Below are positions 33,315 through 41,383 of a DNA stretch of 64,000 nucleotides, one piece after another. The position numbers were made by a program, and so were the translations under genes. The DNA is taken from positions 62,001 through 126,000 of the forward strand of contig NZ_JAXHGM010000008.1 of assembly GCF_034808145.1 (NCBI RefSeq). The letters run 5' to 3'. Numbering within the stretch: position 1 is the first letter of the stretch; every line of letters starts with the position of its first letter. The notes beneath the pieces were generated by a model. That model saw nothing but the letters and a program-made list of their open reading frames with translations, was not told the DNA's origin and ran no database searches. This DNA comes from Halorubellus sp034808145. GTDB lineage: Archaea > Halobacteriota > Halobacteria > Halobacteriales > Natrialbaceae.

Positions 33315-35981
33315 ATGCAATTCACACGCATCCAATTGGACTCGTTCAAATGCTTCGTCGACGAATCGATCGAACTCCAGGCCGGCGTGACGGCTATGTA
33401 CGGAGCCAATGGCGCAGGGAAGACCTCGCTCCTAGAAGGTTGCTTCTTTGCCCTCTATGGGGCCGACGCTCTCCCGTCCGGAAAGAACCTTGTCGATGTC
33501 ATCGAGAAAGGCGAGGACGAAGCGGTCGTCGAACTTTGGTTCGAACATGACGGTAATCAATACCACGTTCGACGTCAAGTCCGTGAGTACGAGACTCAGA
33601 CTGATCACGACGTCACGTTGACGACACCTGACGGGCCGATCGAGGACCCTGGCCCCGTCGATGACGCAATCGAGGACCTGTTTCGGTTGGACGCCGACGC
33701 GTTCCTCAACTGTGCATACGTCCGTCAGGGTGACATCAATAAGCTGATCACCGCAAGCCCGAGCGACCGGCAGGACATGATCGACCAGCTTCTCCAGTTG
33801 GGGAAGTTGGATCGTTACGAGAATCGGATGGGGATGACTCGAAACGGTATCGAGAGTGTGAAAGATGCCAAAGAGGGGACGTTGGAAGGGGTAAAGAGTG
33901 ACATCGACGCGCTTGAAGATCGTGAACTCGAGCAGCAACTGGAACGTGTCGAATCGGAGCTTGATGAGATCGGTGACGAGATCAGCACTCTCGATGATAG
34001 AATCGCGCCGCTAGAAGATGAACAGCGGGAGGCCAATGAAGAGCTTGAATCTCTACAGGAATTAGAGTCTCAGATCAACGACCTCGAGACGGAGTATAGA
34101 CAAGTACGATCCAACCTCGGCGAAGAGCGAAAGAAGCGAGTTGACTTGGGAAACGAACGAAATCAGTATGTGACCCAGATTGCATCATGCGAGTCAACCG
34201 CCGCGGACCATCTTGAGGAAACGTCGGTCGAGAGTCTTGATTTAGATGCTGTCAAGTCGCGGATCGAGGAGATTGATAGGCGCTTGGACCAGATCGAGAC
34301 AGCTCGTGATGTCGCGGACGAGAGAGTCAGCGAGTTCCACGACGCTGTAGAGGAAGCCAAGACAACTGCTGGAGAGCTGGAGAGTGACGCTGACGACCTC
34401 GAGGGGACCGCGCAAGAGCGTCGTCAAGAGGCGGATGAGAAAGAAAGCGACCTGAGCGACCCCAGGGGGACGTTGGAGAACGTAGAGAGTGAGTTGGGAG
34501 ACATCGAGAAGCGGTTCGCACAGAGTTCTACCACTCGTGATGCTGTTGAATCCTACATGGAAGAGAAAATAGCCGAACTGGAGGCTATAAGGGGAGAACT
34601 GGAGGGCCTCCGGGGGAAGCTCAGAACCGCTCGCGACAGTGTGGGCCATGCACGATTACTACTGATCAGAGGCCGATGCCCTGAGTGCGGACAGGAAGTC
34701 GAAGATGCTCCCAATGTCTCGAGTTACGAAGAGGATCGCGATAAGGTCCGTCGCCTCAAGCGAGAGATTCAGGACAAAGAATCCGAGGTTGCGGCGAAAG
34801 AGGGGACAGTCGAAGAGGCCCGCAGTCTCGCAGACGCCGCTGGAAGGTACGAATCATTAGAGAGTCGGAAGGAAGACCTCCGTAGGGAGATTCGGGGTCA
34901 ATCTGAGACGATTGAGGCCCTACGTGAGGAGGCCAATGAACTCGAAGAGGAGGCCACCACAAAACGAGCACGGGCGGCGTATAATCGCACCGCTATCCCT
35001 CACCTGGAGGCTTTGGCCGATCGAGCAGCTAGAGCACGCGCGCATCTGACCGACGAGATGGAATCCCTGGACACCGAACAGAGGGCGCTTAGCGAGGCAC
35101 AAGAAGTCCTTTCGGAGGCAGACCAGAAACACCGGGAGCGTGACCGGATCGACGAACGGCTGGAGGAGGATGTCGATCCGCAAATCGACCACTGGAGAAA
35201 CGAGCGGGATCGAGTGGAATCCGAACTAGAAGGGACCCGAGAGGAGTTAGACCCTGGGCGCATTCAGCGGCTTGAACGTCGGCGAGACGGCGCTGCTCGG
35301 TGGCAGTCAGTACTTGAGCAGCGGCGTGCGGATCTCGAATCCCGACAGGGCGAGCTCCGATCTGAGAAAGGTGGGATCAATGAAGCGCTTAATGAGCTCT
35401 CTCGAAAGCGTGAGCAACGGGATACCCTCTCGGACCAGATCGACCGTCTGGAAACGGGTATCCATCAGTGCGAAGTGGCGGAGCAGATGTATCGTGACCT
35501 CCGAGAGGACCTCCGGACGCGGAACGTCGACGAACTTGAACGACTCCTCAACGAGTTGTTCGACTTGCTTTACCAGACCGACTCCTATGCCCACTTTGAG
35601 CTCTCTGATTCCTACGAACTGACTGTGTACGAGAAGTCGGGAGAGGCACTTGACCCGACAGATCTCTCTGGTGGTGAGCGAGCCCTGTTTAATCTCGCCC
35701 TCCGGTGTGCAATTTATCAATTGCTCACAGAAGGATTGAGTGGCAGAGCACCGCTTCCCCCACTTATTCTCGACGAACCCACCGTCTACCTCGACGAGCA
35801 GCACATCAACGAACTCTCCGGCTTAATCACTCGAATGCGAGAGCTAGGGGTGGATCAGATCATCCTCGTCTCGCATCAAGAGGAGCTCGTCGACGCTGCT
35901 GGTGAGCGAATCGAAATCAGACAGGATAGTACAACGAACCGGTCGCATGTTCGCGTCGAATCTCGCGACTTGCTCGCATAG
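33315..35981 (+). CDS. Rad50/SbcC-like SMC ATPase
   Basis: 888 residues. The N-terminal ATPase half has Walker A GANGAGKT (30-37) and the region AYVRQGDINKLI. Long coiled coils run from about 170 to 740, interrupted near 454-458 by the zinc-hook CPEC (GRCPECGQEVED). The C-terminal half has the signature DLSGGERALFNLALR (from 783) and Walker B LILDEPTVYLDE (Asp820). Rad50 dimers tether DNA ends and control Mre11. It directly follows the Mre11-like gene and small ORF, so the three are presumably one transcript. Confidence 0.9.
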   Translation: MQFTRIQLDSFKCFVDESIELQAGVTAMYGANGAGKTSLLEGCFFALYGADALPSGKNLVDVIEKGEDEAVVELWFEHDGNQYHVRRQVREYETQTDHDVTLTTPDGPIEDPGPVDDAIEDLFRLDADAFLNCAYVRQGDINKLITASPSDRQDMIDQLLQLGKLDRYENRMGMTRNGIESVKDAKEGTLEGVKSDIDALEDRELEQQLERVESELDEIGDEISTLDDRIAPLEDEQREANEELESLQELESQINDLETEYRQVRSNLGEERKKRVDLGNERNQYVTQIASCESTAADHLEETSVESLDLDAVKSRIEEIDRRLDQIETARDVADERVSEFHDAVEEAKTTAGELESDADDLEGTAQERRQEADEKESDLSDPRGTLENVESELGDIEKRFAQSSTTRDAVESYMEEKIAELEAIRGELEGLRGKLRTARDSVGHARLLLIRGRCPECGQEVEDAPNVSSYEEDRDKVRRLKREIQDKESEVAAKEGTVEEARSLADAAGRYESLESRKEDLRREIRGQSETIEALREEANELEEEATTKRARAAYNRTAIPHLEALADRAARARAHLTDEMESLDTEQRALSEAQEVLSEADQKHRERDRIDERLEEDVDPQIDHWRNERDRVESELEGTREELDPGRIQRLERRRDGAARWQSVLEQRRADLESRQGELRSEKGGINEALNELSRKREQRDTLSDQIDRLETGIHQCEVAEQMYRDLREDLRTRNVDELERLLNELFDLLYQTDSYAHFELSDSYELTVYEKSGEALDPTDLSGGERALFNLALRCAIYQLLTEGLSGRAPLPPLILDEPTVYLDEQHINELSGLITRMRELGVDQIILVSHQEELVDAAGERIEIRQDSTTNRSHVRVESRDLLA

Positions 35982-35994
35982 TGTTATCAAATGA

Positions 35995-36264
35995 ATCGGT
36001 CATCCGGCGGTCTCGGCCCCGCTCGTCGGTCATGAGGAGTATGTCTCGGCACTCGACTTGGAGCACTTTGACGGGGAGTATATCCACATCTCGACGCAAC
36101 TTCCAGCTGAGTATCGGCGCAAGTGGGATAGCCTCACCGTTATTGGAGGTGGTGCAGAGGCTGGATACGCCGATACACCCCTTGTCGCCCTCGACTGCCG
36201 GGACGACGGGAGCGTGCTCACACGATCACTGAACCGGTCGCAACTTGGGCTCCGAGCGCTGTGA
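35995..36264 (+). pseudogene. 5'-truncated or frameshifted gene fragment after Rad50
   Basis: An open frame of about 90 codons reads YVSALDLEHFDGEYIHISTQ and SLTVIGGGAEAGYADTPLVA, then ends in NRSQLGLRAL. It looks like genuine protein sequence but has no ATG or GTG start; the only candidate is a TTG at 36058. An ATG at 35991 in another frame stops after 14 codons, so an indel near 36000-36030 is possible. Identity unknown. It could be the decayed end of a fourth component of the Argonaute group. Confidence 0.45.
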
Positions 36265-36357
36265 TCGTGATCATTGAGGTTGTTTCTGTTCTAAGCATTA
36301 ACACGAAATCGCCGAGGAAGAGTGCCTTGACGGGCTTATTTATTCCCGGTTCTCAGC

Positions 36358-37917
36358 TCAATTACCGGCCTCACGAAGCCGTTTATACGTCCAGTCTGTT
36401 CCGAGATTGAGGTTAACTGTGTCACCAATGCCGATTATCTCTTGGTGCACACACCCCTCGTTGTGGCTGATGAGCTTTGGGCGCATCTCCCAAGTGAGGG
36501 GATTAAACCGCATCTCGGCTGGTATACCGCCACTCAGCCCGAGGACGAGATCCAACAGCCGGAGCTGCATCAGACCAGTGGCAACCAGATTCGTGGGCAT
36601 CATGCTGATGACCCGGTCGTCATCCTCAAGAACATCATCAACGCCATAATTGTCGGGTCCTCCCTGGTCGTTCCGTTCCATCGCCTGCCGAGCGGATTCG
36701 TCGTCATATGTCCCGGCACACCGCTGGCAGGTATGTTCCGGACCGACGACAATCGTGGAGATAGCAGCACGCTCACCGAAGGTTTGATCTCCTGGTTCGA
36801 CGTTGGTGTCGGTGCCGCCGCCGATGACGGGAATGAGGTGGGCGTGGGAGATCTCGTCCAAGACGCGCGTGGCGTTGTCGGCATCAGTGGCGTCGAAGAT
36901 GATATCGCAGTCTAACAGGTCGAGGATAGCACTGTAATCAGGGTGGTCTTCGGATACCGACGCCTGTACTTCTCGTACCGTGAACCCGGGGTTAGTCGCG
37001 GCAGCTCGGGCAGTCCGGGCTGCGACCTGGACCTTGGGGCGATGAACATCTGCGTCGACAGTTGTCGCCCCCATCGCCCGATTCAGATTTGCGTGATCCA
37101 CGAGGTCGAAGTCGACTAAAACCTCTTCGGCCACGCCCAATCGGGCTAGCGTTGGTGCGAGGATTGAACCTCCGCCTCCAAGCCCGACGATACCGACGCG
37201 GAGTGCGCTGAGACGAGCCTGTCCAGCGGCTCCCCAAAAGTTCTCGACGTCGATGCTGTCGTGAATCTCCATATCAGCATCGGTCAACGCGGAAGCTGCA
37301 CCGGTTGCCTCAACGTCTGTGGGAATCTTTTGGAACCTGTCACCGAAGATCCGGACAGCGGACGCACGCCGCGTTCGAGCAGCATATTCGCTGTAACCTC
37401 CGTCACCGACCTCCTCTGCAACACTCGGCGTGTCAAACTCGAATGACATAATGGACCACCCCCCGTCCTCCGTGACAATGCCCATAGCGAATGGGCGGTC
37501 ATCACCAAGTTTGCGGGCGTCTCGGAAGAGAGAGTCGCGCGCAACTTCCGTATCCTTTGCGCTAGGGGTGTTGCCTCCCGGCAAATGAGTGTGTAAGTAC
37601 AGGAGGCCCGCTTCATCTCGTGCCTGCGCGAGCTCGCGCGCCCGGCGACTGTACTCCCGGCCGAAATCCAGACCGCCATCGAATTGGATGTCGCCTTGCT
37701 CGGGAGGAACGACCTCCTCGATGAGGTATGTTACACGATTCTGCCCAGACGACGGCCGGAGGACGGCAATCAGCCCTCGCTCCGGCATCGACCTGAATCG
37801 ATCATTCTCGAAAAGAAGCGAGCGGATAGTTTCGCGGGTAGCCTTGGTGAGTGCGACGTGGAACTCGTCAACTGTCGCCGGAGTTGCTGTCTGCTCGTCT
37901 TGGATGCTCAATCCCAT
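36358..37917 (-). CDS. JAB-type deubiquitinase-like domain fused to E1/ThiF activating domain
   Basis: 519 residues. The N-terminal ~160 residues are a JAB/MPN domain with a complete JAMM-like zinc site (Glu in LIEEVV, then HTHLPGGNTPSAKD). The C-terminal domain is an E1/ThiF fold with GIVGLGGGGS, DFDLVDHANLNRAMG and the cysteine pair HTCQRCAG, plus a late GCVH. Such fusions activate, and may also trim, ubiquitin-like proteins in prokaryotic conjugation operons. The start overlaps the end of the E2-like gene by 10 nt. It is the last gene of a three-gene minus-strand operon converging on Rad50. Confidence 0.88.
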   Translation of the reverse strand: MGLSIQDEQTATPATVDEFHVALTKATRETIRSLLFENDRFRSMPERGLIAVLRPSSGQNRVTYLIEEVVPPEQGDIQFDGGLDFGREYSRRARELAQARDEAGLLYLHTHLPGGNTPSAKDTEVARDSLFRDARKLGDDRPFAMGIVTEDGGWSIMSFEFDTPSVAEEVGDGGYSEYAARTRRASAVRIFGDRFQKIPTDVEATGAASALTDADMEIHDSIDVENFWGAAGQARLSALRVGIVGLGGGGSILAPTLARLGVAEEVLVDFDLVDHANLNRAMGATTVDADVHRPKVQVAARTARAAATNPGFTVREVQASVSEDHPDYSAILDLLDCDIIFDATDADNATRVLDEISHAHLIPVIGGGTDTNVEPGDQTFGERAAISTIVVGPEHTCQRCAGTYDDESARQAMERNDQGGPDNYGVDDVLEDDDRVISMMPTNLVATGLMQLRLLDLVLGLSGGIPAEMRFNPLTWEMRPKLISHNEGCVHQEIIGIGDTVNLNLGTDWTYKRLREAGN

Positions 37918-38357
37918 GGGTACTCAAGACACCTCCGAACGTGCGAAATGACCCGCTTGATGTCCTCCGATTCCGTGACGTCCACTTCGTCGGTGAACCG
38001 GCGACTCCAAAACAGCGTCTCCTCGGTGTCTAACATATCCCGGAGATCATCGCCTAGATCACGATTCTCCCGGGTGTTGTCCGGATACTGACCGTCGATA
38101 GTAAGGCGCTTGACCGTGACGAACCCATAGTGGTCACCGTCGAGGCCCCGCCGGTCGAACCGGTGGTAGATGACTGTCTCGTCCTGGTCGTAGTCTGGAC
38201 CCAACCGGTCAAGGTCGAAGGTGCCCAGCCGGACAAAAATGTAGTTACCTCCATCGTCCGCAGCTGGTGCCACCTCTTCATACTCGGACTCTAGGGCGGT
38301 AAGGCCCTTTAGGAGGTCGCTCTCCACCGCAGTGACGTCGAAAGCAGAGGCGTTCAT
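37908..38357 (-). CDS. E2-like protein of the ubiquitin-like operon (no canonical cysteine)
   Basis: 149 residues from ATG 38357, one base after the stop of the ubiquitin-like gene. Position between ubiquitin-like protein and JAB-E1, length, and the end pattern (LFWSRRF, then EDIKRVISHVRRCLE) resemble prokaryotic E2 family E proteins. The only cysteine is near the C-terminus (RRCLEYPWD), so a standard E2 active site is not evident; it may be a non-catalytic E2/RWD or an unusual carrier. Assignment rests largely on operon context. Confidence 0.55.
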   Translation of the reverse strand: MNASAFDVTAVESDLLKGLTALESEYEEVAPAADDGGNYIFVRLGTFDLDRLGPDYDQDETVIYHRFDRRGLDGDHYGFVTVKRLTIDGQYPDNTRENRDLGDDLRDMLDTEETLFWSRRFTDEVDVTESEDIKRVISHVRRCLEYPWD

Positions 38358-38358
38358 C

Positions 38359-38649
38359 TCAGATGTAACCACCCGGCGGAACATCAATCTCAAAATGACG
38401 CCGGTGTGGCTCCGTCAGGTCGACTTCCTCGTCGGCGTCGAATTTCTCGTCGACGGGGCCGTTAGGACCCCGGAGCGCGTCGAGTTTGGCGTCGTCATCA
38501 ACTTGCTCTTCTGCGACGAGGAAGAGCTCGCTTGCCTTCACGATGTTCTCCTCGAACTTGTCGTCAATGCCGTCTACGGTGACTGGGTGGACTGCATTAC
38601 TGTGTTCTTTGGCCGGTCCTCCATTCGTCTCGTTGTTATCGGAGCTCAT
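38359..38649 (-). CDS. Ubiquitin-like protein (multi-ubiquitin/E-domain type, single copy)
   Basis: 96 residues. The first ~20 are a polar tail. The rest has the rhythm of the prokaryotic multi-ubiquitin domain: a first strand (HPVTVDGIDDKF), a helix (IVKASELFLVAEE), and the characteristic late strand (EEVDLTEPHRRHFEID). It ends PPGGYI: a di-glycine followed by only two residues, which a JAB peptidase could remove to expose GG. Genes for the E2-like protein and JAB-E1 follow with one-base and overlapping junctions. Whether it is conjugated, and to what, is unknown. Confidence 0.7.
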   Translation of the reverse strand: MSSDNNETNGGPAKEHSNAVHPVTVDGIDDKFEENIVKASELFLVAEEQVDDDAKLDALRGPNGPVDEKFDADEEVDLTEPHRRHFEIDVPPGGYI

Positions 38650-38675
38650 CTACAAGCATCTATTTCCCCCAGACG

Positions 38676-38682
38676 TATAAAT
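38676..38682 (-). promoter_or_regulatory. TATA-like promoter of the ubiquitin-like operon
   Basis: On the minus strand this reads ATTTATA, about 30 nt upstream of the ATG at 38649, as in a leaderless haloarchaeal transcript. Confidence 0.5.
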
Positions 38683-38875
38683 CTCTCGGATAATAGCATA
38701 GCGATGAGCCTATTTGAACATCAAAGTGTGGATAGGTAGTGATATCCCTTCCACTGAAGTAGATTATGAAGCGATGTCAGCTGACGAAACGTATCGAGTA
38801 GCGATTCTTGAGTCTCCCATCTCGGCGGAGCCATCGATACAACAGGGGTCATAACAACGCTCCTCTCAGGAGATT

Positions 38876-39092
38876 GTGAGCCGCGCCCCCTCAGAACCCT
38901 CTGTCGATGAAGGCGAAGTCTGCGATGTGACAACCGAACCCGTCGGCGATCAGGGCGACTGTATTTCGAAAGCGATCACGGGGGTACGTCGTGCTCGTTC
39001 CCGGCGCTCAACCCGATGACGAGCCAACAGTCGAAATCGAACAAGTTCAGGAGCACGTCGCGTTTGCGAGCATTGTCGATAGCGATCCGTGA
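38876..39092 (+). pseudogene. Frameshifted TRAM-domain small protein
   Basis: From a GTG at 38876 the frame reads SVDEGEVCDVTTEPVGDQGD then ISKAITG, and after a one-base shift in the G-run around 38970 continues YVVLVPGAQPDDEP, VEIEQVQEHVAFASIV. Together this is a typical haloarchaeal TRAM-domain protein (small RNA-binding beta barrel). The extra G makes the gene non-functional unless it is a sequencing error. The flanking bases 38683-38875 and 39093-39220 show nothing else. Confidence 0.7.
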
Positions 39093-39220
39093 GCACTCTA
39101 ACGTGTTGTCCCTTCTGTGGATCGGGCTTCTTCTCGGTAAACCATCGGTGTGAGAAGGCTCCGTTCGCGTTTGTCTGATGGAGGTGGTTCTGAAAGTCAC
39201 GTTTTCTTCACGCGCTCGCG

Positions 39221-39526
39221 ATGGCACAACCTTCCAAAGCCGAAATACAATCTATGACAAAGGAACCGATTGAGGTACTCGACGACTTGGCCGACCAGGT
39301 CGCCGATGAGTTCGAGGCGTATAGACAGCCGGACGAATTCAAGGATGTCTCGCTCGTGATCGAGAACAGCGACGAGGAACATCCGACGCTGATCGTCCAC
39401 GTCGATAGGGAGGATGCGGAGTCCTTAGCCGACCGTATTGATGAGTTCCTCCGCGAGCACGGTGCTCGTACTGAACGGGAACGACATTCAGCTACGGACG
39501 TCCGTGTGTTAGCGACGGTCGACTGA
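39221..39526 (+). CDS. Small hypothetical haloarchaeal protein
   Basis: 101 residues from ATG 39221 (ATG 39254, giving MTKEPIEVLDDLADQVADEF, is an alternative). The sequence alternates helix and strand (DVSLVIENSDEEHPTLIVHV, then ESLADRIDEFLREH), suggesting a compact alpha/beta fold. No family recognised. It is convergent with the AbiE-like pair downstream. Confidence 0.5.
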   Translation: MAQPSKAEIQSMTKEPIEVLDDLADQVADEFEAYRQPDEFKDVSLVIENSDEEHPTLIVHVDREDAESLADRIDEFLREHGARTERERHSATDVRVLATVD

Positions 39527-39608
39527 CACCGCCCCTCCATTTTTTGACAGACTGCAGGCACGCCGAAGGCCCCTATCTTCACTTCCGATCTACGAGGTCC
39601 CGACCGCT

Positions 39609-40304
39609 TCAGCTCAGGTGGTCAATCTGCGAAGACAGATACTCTTGAAGAGTGGTGACCGTCTCTTCTGAGACAGCTGAGGCCCCGAAGTCACTCCGAT
39701 ATCCGTGTTTGAGTTCGTCACTCTCCAAGATCTCCAGACCACGCTCAAGTTGCTCCCGGAGTTCATCGTCGTCCCCCCGCCGCAGGTGGGGCGTGACAGC
39801 GTCAAGGTCGATCTCTTCCGCCACTGCCAGAACGTCCCGAAGGTCTGTCTCGCGGCCGCTGTGGAGCTTTGCTGCGACGAGGACTGCCCCATCGATCACT
39901 CTGGCCGTCGTCGTCACTGTGCCCCCGCTCACCTCCTGTTGGTGGCTGTGGTCGTACAGGTAGTCGAACGACCACTGTGCCTCGGTCTGACGACACCCGA
40001 GTCCGTTCACCAAGAGGTCGAAGCCGATCGGTTGTTGCGGCGTGAGTCGCTTCTCGTACTCGATCACTTCGGTGTCGTAGAACCACTCCTTGGCGTGGCT
40101 GTCCGTTTCCTCGAAATCCCGACTTTCGAGGAATTGGACGAACTCGGCCTTGGAGTCCGGTGCGACGACGATATCGAGGTCCGTAGAGAAGCGTGCGTTG
40201 AACGCTGAGACTGCGTAGCCGCCGACGAGAACGTATTCGTGGCCTTCTTGGGTGAGCTCTTCGAGCAGTTCGATGAGTGCGTCACTTCGATTGTTGAAGC
40301 TCAT
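39609..40304 (-). CDS. AbiEii-like nucleotidyltransferase, second copy
   Basis: 231 residues, the same length as the copy at 2160-2855. It has the signature GGYAVSAFNARFSTDLDIVV with an intact GG...DxD, then FDLLVNGLGCRQTEAQWSF. It overlaps the upstream winged-helix gene by 4 nt, exactly as in copy 1. Sequences have diverged considerably, so this is not a recent tandem duplication. Toxin function is inferred from family context. Confidence 0.7.
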   Translation of the reverse strand: MSFNNRSDALIELLEELTQEGHEYVLVGGYAVSAFNARFSTDLDIVVAPDSKAEFVQFLESRDFEETDSHAKEWFYDTEVIEYEKRLTPQQPIGFDLLVNGLGCRQTEAQWSFDYLYDHSHQQEVSGGTVTTTARVIDGAVLVAAKLHSGRETDLRDVLAVAEEIDLDAVTPHLRRGDDDELREQLERGLEILESDELKHGYRSDFGASAVSEETVTTLQEYLSSQIDHLS

Positions 40305-40975
40305 GGCTGTGCCCGTTCCGTCTCTCGATACGTGACGCCGAGGTCGAGGTCCTCGTACATCCGGTCGAGCATTGCTAACGCCGACTGGAACTGAGCGTAG
40401 TTCTCACGCATATACTCGATTGTCTCTGCTCTCGGGATCACTGGGTACCCTTCGACGTGCTCGATATCGAGTGACGCGCGTGGCTCGAGGACGATCTGCA
40501 GCGGTCCGTCCAGTTCGTCTCGGGGCTGTCGTTCGAATGCGGTCGGGAGGTCGAACCACTCGAAAAATGTCTCCCAGGCGTCGACGTCCTGCTCACGAAC
40601 AGCGAGGAACAGTGGATAGTCGTCGGGCTTGCGACCGACCTGGTAGCCGCCCTGGGCCCACACGTAGACGGCGTCGATCCGTGTGAATGCGAACGGCCAG
40701 TCACCGAACTGCGGGATGACGTAGGCCTCCTCGATGGATGGTGGACTGACGCCGGCGCTGGCAGCGACGAGCTCTCGTGCTGCGTCCCTCACGCGCTCGT
40801 CGACGACTGAGAGGCCGTCGTCATAGCGGACGTAGCCTGCGTCTTCGAGTCGGTTGACGGCCTGTCTTACCGTCTCGTACGGCGTGTGGAGGTGTTGGGC
40901 GACACGACGGATGGAGTCACCACTCTCGATAGCGAGGATGACCTGCGCCGCGGTGTCGTCGAGTACCTCGTACAT
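40301..40975 (-). CDS. Winged-helix partner of the second AbiE-like module
   Basis: 224 residues, the same length as its paralogue at 2852-3526. The N-terminal winged helix reads GDSIRRVAQHLHTPYETVRQ; later segments include FTRIDAVYVWAQGGYQVGRK. An inverted repeat GTTACC (40982-40987) / GGTAAC (40996-41001) lies 7-26 nt upstream of the start, a natural place for an autoregulatory operator. Confidence 0.65.
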   Translation of the reverse strand: MYEVLDDTAAQVILAIESGDSIRRVAQHLHTPYETVRQAVNRLEDAGYVRYDDGLSVVDERVRDAARELVAASAGVSPPSIEEAYVIPQFGDWPFAFTRIDAVYVWAQGGYQVGRKPDDYPLFLAVREQDVDAWETFFEWFDLPTAFERQPRDELDGPLQIVLEPRASLDIEHVEGYPVIPRAETIEYMRENYAQFQSALAMLDRMYEDLDLGVTYRETERAQP

Positions 40976-40981
40976 CTGGTG

Positions 40982-41001
40982 GTTACCAATAATCCGGTAA
41001 C
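40982..41001. promoter_or_regulatory. Inverted repeat at the second AbiE-like promoter
   Basis: GTTACC and GGTAAC with an 8-nt spacer, just upstream of the winged-helix start codon. A possible operator for that protein. Confidence 0.35.
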
Positions 41002-41089
41002 AGTTAAAAGTCTTACTCGAATGGCCATGAAGTCACTATCTCTCTCCATACTCTCGAAGGTAGTCCTGATTCCCGCTGAAAACACGTGG

Positions 41090-41382
41090 AACGACTATAA
41101 CGAATTCAACGAACAAAACGAACTGAACGAGAAAAACGAATGTATTGAACGCATTCTGAGGAACGAACTGGCACCCTCTACTCGATGAACAAAACGAGGG
41201 AAACGAACGTAACGAACAGAACGAATCAATTGATGGCAACGAGTGCGTTTGATTCAACGAGTGGAACGAACAGTTGGTTTTAACATCGTAGTAATCCTCT
41301 CACCGAGTGAAACACCCTCACCGAACGCACCGAACTAAACGACCAAAACGAACGAAACGAACACAACGAGAGAAACGAAGAT
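41090..41382 (+). repeat. 9-bp-phased AACGA repeat array, centromere-like
   Basis: AACGA (or ACCGA) motifs recur with a strict 9-bp phase in three blocks. The first has units at 41090, 41099, 41108, 41117, 41126, 41135 and 41162. The second has 41193, 41202, 41211, 41220, 41238, 41256 and 41265. The third has 41302, 41320, 41329, 41338, 41347, 41356, 41365 and 41374, ending at the ATG of parA. Short-iteron arrays directly upstream of a parA operon are typical of partition centromeres and of autoregulation by the DNA-binding partner. No gene is supported in 40976-41383. Confidence 0.85.
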
Positions 41383-41383
41383 A

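Noticed and set aside
41090..41382. Possible CRISPR-like or satellite array
   Set aside because: The repeat unit is only 9 bp with no spacers of constant size and no cas genes; the position before parA fits partition iterons.
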